A stretch of DNA of 64,000 bases from Glaciecola sp049650345 (GTDB taxonomy: Bacteria > Pseudomonadota > Gammaproteobacteria > Enterobacterales > Alteromonadaceae). The notes beneath the pieces are model-generated. The model made no database searches, was not told the origin of the DNA, and saw only the letters and a list, made by a program, of their open reading frames with translations. Every line of letters starts with the position of its first letter. The first letter of the stretch is position 1. Shown here in pieces: positions 63,036 to 64,000 of this stretch. Location of the stretch: positions 15,581 to 79,580 of the forward strand of contig JBARZY010000176.1 in NCBI GenBank assembly GCA_049650345.1, given 5' to 3'. The position numbers were made by a program, and so were the translations under genes.

Positions 63036-64000
63036 TTATTGCCAGGTGGTAACGCCTATTACACCAAAATACAAGAGATAAACGACCACACAAATTTGCA
63101 TTAGCAAAAAGCAAAGGCCGAGTAAAAATAACACTCTTTTCTCTAATAAGGCTTGGTACTTTATATGTGCGAAGGTGCAATAAAATGTTCCTACAAAAAA
63201 TAACACACTGGAAACCAATAAGCCTAGCGAAAATACACTTACATTACCTAAGCGTTCCACGGGTGATAACATGCCTAGTACTAAAAACAAGCTGAATACT
63301 AGCGACACAAGTACAGCAAGCATGATATTTTTACGTTGTTTCCGCCCTATTTCTGCGCTGGCTTCTTCAACATTATTCTTATGAGGGAAAAAACGACGTT
63401 TTGCCATCTTTACCAACCACACAATAGAAGCGAATAAAAACCCAACAAACAGTAGTAGCCACGAGGCCAGTATGAACTTATCAAGCAATGCAAAAAGTGC
63501 CGACTCTTTTTTAAATACTCTATCGCCGTAGTGCAGTACTTCACCCAACTCAGGATCGTTAGCAAGCTTCATCACCACTTCGTTTTGTGGGTTCACCCAG
63601 GTACCATCACCAATATGAAACAAGGTTCTTGTCCAGCCCTTCGGAAAGACCGAGCGCAATGTTGCTTGTTCCTCATTAGCCTGTAGATGATGAGAAGTCA
63701 TGAGTCGCTCTAAAAACCAGCGCGCTTGAAAACGAGGATTAATCATACGATAGTAGCCTGATAGTAGCCTGTTATCTTCACTTTTAACGGCAGTTATTGT
63801 GGGTGTCTCATTATGCTTCGTTTCATTATGCTTCGATATAAATGTGTGTATTAGCTCTACAATGCTCCGAAACGCACGGCCATTTTCACTGTTTTGCATT
63901 ACGACAAACCCAACCTTATTATTCGGTGAGTAAGAAAACTCAGCTAACCATCCAGGCAGCGCGCCATCGTGTCCACGATATGGTATGCCGTTATAATACC
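63036..64000 (-). CDS. Serine hydrolase (beta-lactamase class C-like) with C-terminal membrane helices, partial
   Basis: The gene runs off the right edge; 321 codons are visible. At the window end the frame encodes YYNGIPYRGHDGALPGWLAE and continues FSYSPNNKVGFVVMQNSENG. The His-Asp-Gly triad in RGHDG corresponds to the KTG-box position of class C beta-lactamases and esterases. A linker with a REP-like core and a tandem repeat follows (KHNETKHNETPT). After a soluble stretch come four or five membrane helices (residues about 170-320 of the visible part). The upstream Ser-x-x-Lys site is outside the window. An ATG at 63899 is internal, not the start. Confidence 0.8.
   Translation of the reverse strand, partial: YYNGIPYRGHDGALPGWLAEFSYSPNNKVGFVVMQNSENGRAFRSIVELIHTFISKHNETKHNETPTITAVKSEDNRLLSGYYRMINPRFQARWFLERLMTSHHLQANEEQATLRSVFPKGWTRTLFHIGDGTWVNPQNEVVMKLANDPELGEVLHYGDRVFKKESALFALLDKFILASWLLLFVGFLFASIVWLVKMAKRRFFPHKNNVEEASAEIGRKQRKNIMLAVLVSLVFSLFLVLGMLSPVERLGNVSVFSLGLLVSSVLFFVGTFYCTFAHIKYQALLEKRVLFLLGLCFLLMQICVVVYLLYFGVIGVTTWQ
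63748..63835 (-). repeat. REP-like core and short tandem repeats in the hydrolase linker
   Basis: TGGGTGTCT lies at 63800-63808. Directly beside it CATTATGCTTCG is repeated in tandem at 63809-63820 and 63824-63835 (period 15), encoding KHNETKHNET. About 40 bases away GATAGTAGCCT is repeated twice in tandem (about 63749-63770, period 11). The cluster marks a recently unstable linker. Confidence 0.55.

Noticed and set aside
1..64000. CRISPR array, prophage, rRNA or tRNA genes
   Set aside because: No regular repeat-spacer pattern, no phage structural or integrase genes, and no tRNA cloverleaf or rRNA sequence was recognised by eye.

Overview
This window reads as a chromosomal segment of a marine-type gammaproteobacterium of the order Alteromonadales, perhaps Alteromonadaceae. 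The evidence is a fairly low GC content by eye, the ffh / ypjD-corB arrangement, fadI-fadJ, a bat (aerotolerance-type) operon, an ECF sigma factor with a DUF3379 partner, a complete hisGDCBHAFI operon behind a His-rich leader peptide, and the recR-htpG-adk order. The placement is an inference from gene content; no rRNA or tRNA gene was seen to support it.

Layout. 1-1.5 kb: the N-terminal part of a sensor protein with an ethylene-receptor (ETR1)-like copper-site domain, running off the left edge, and an unknown membrane-anchored protein. 1.5-6.0 kb: ffh diverging from ypjD-corB, then a small protein and sixA. 6.1-9.3 kb: a pitrilysin-like M16 peptidase and a small membrane protein. 9.5-12.9 kb: the anaerobic-type beta-oxidation pair fadI-fadJ with a possible FadR site upstream. 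13.3-20.6 kb: moxR-DUF58-DUF4381-batA-batBC-batD, closed by a strong terminator. 20.7-24.9 kb: ECF sigma/anti-sigma pair, putP, and a degenerate EAL-HDOD protein. 25-26 kb: a REP-associated tyrosine transposase (RAYT) with two short REP-like cores upstream. 26.4-31.9 kb: a sulfate activation operon cysD-cysC-cysQ-cysN plus a SLC13-type permease. 31.9-41.3 kb: single genes (dut, rbgA/ylqF, a glycosyltransferase, an NTF2-like protein with a divergent AraC/DJ-1 regulator, periplasmic DNA ligase LigE, a pseudopilin with calcium-type loops, a PepSY protein, two exported proteins with PEP-CTERM-like tails, two small unknowns). 41.4-48.8 kb: the his operon with an attenuator. 48.9-50.2 kb: a heat-shock promoter, a candidate RNA thermometer, an Hsp20 gene, then two decayed two-component fragments lying head to head. 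50.3-53 kb: an ars operon (arsR-arsC-arsH-acr3) with palindromic operators. 53-58.6 kb: galM, a TauE/SafE permease, DUF2244, DUF6482, a GMC oxidoreductase and an OprB-like porin. 58.7-64 kb: adk, htpG, recR, a DUF2750 gene, and the C-terminal part of a membrane-anchored serine hydrolase that runs off the right edge.

The least expected signal is a short core, AGACACCCA/TGGGTGTCT, found eight times by eye against about 0.5 expected. Three times it occurs as close direct pairs (27-33 bp apart), once just upstream of the RAYT gene, and in five or six cases inside protein-coding genes. It looks like the cognate REP family of the RAYT, with some copies captured into reading frames. Other points to check are the ethylene-receptor-like sensor, the his attenuator, the hsp20 thermometer, the inverted two-component wreck at 49.5-50.2 kb, and the sulfate activation operon without reductase genes.
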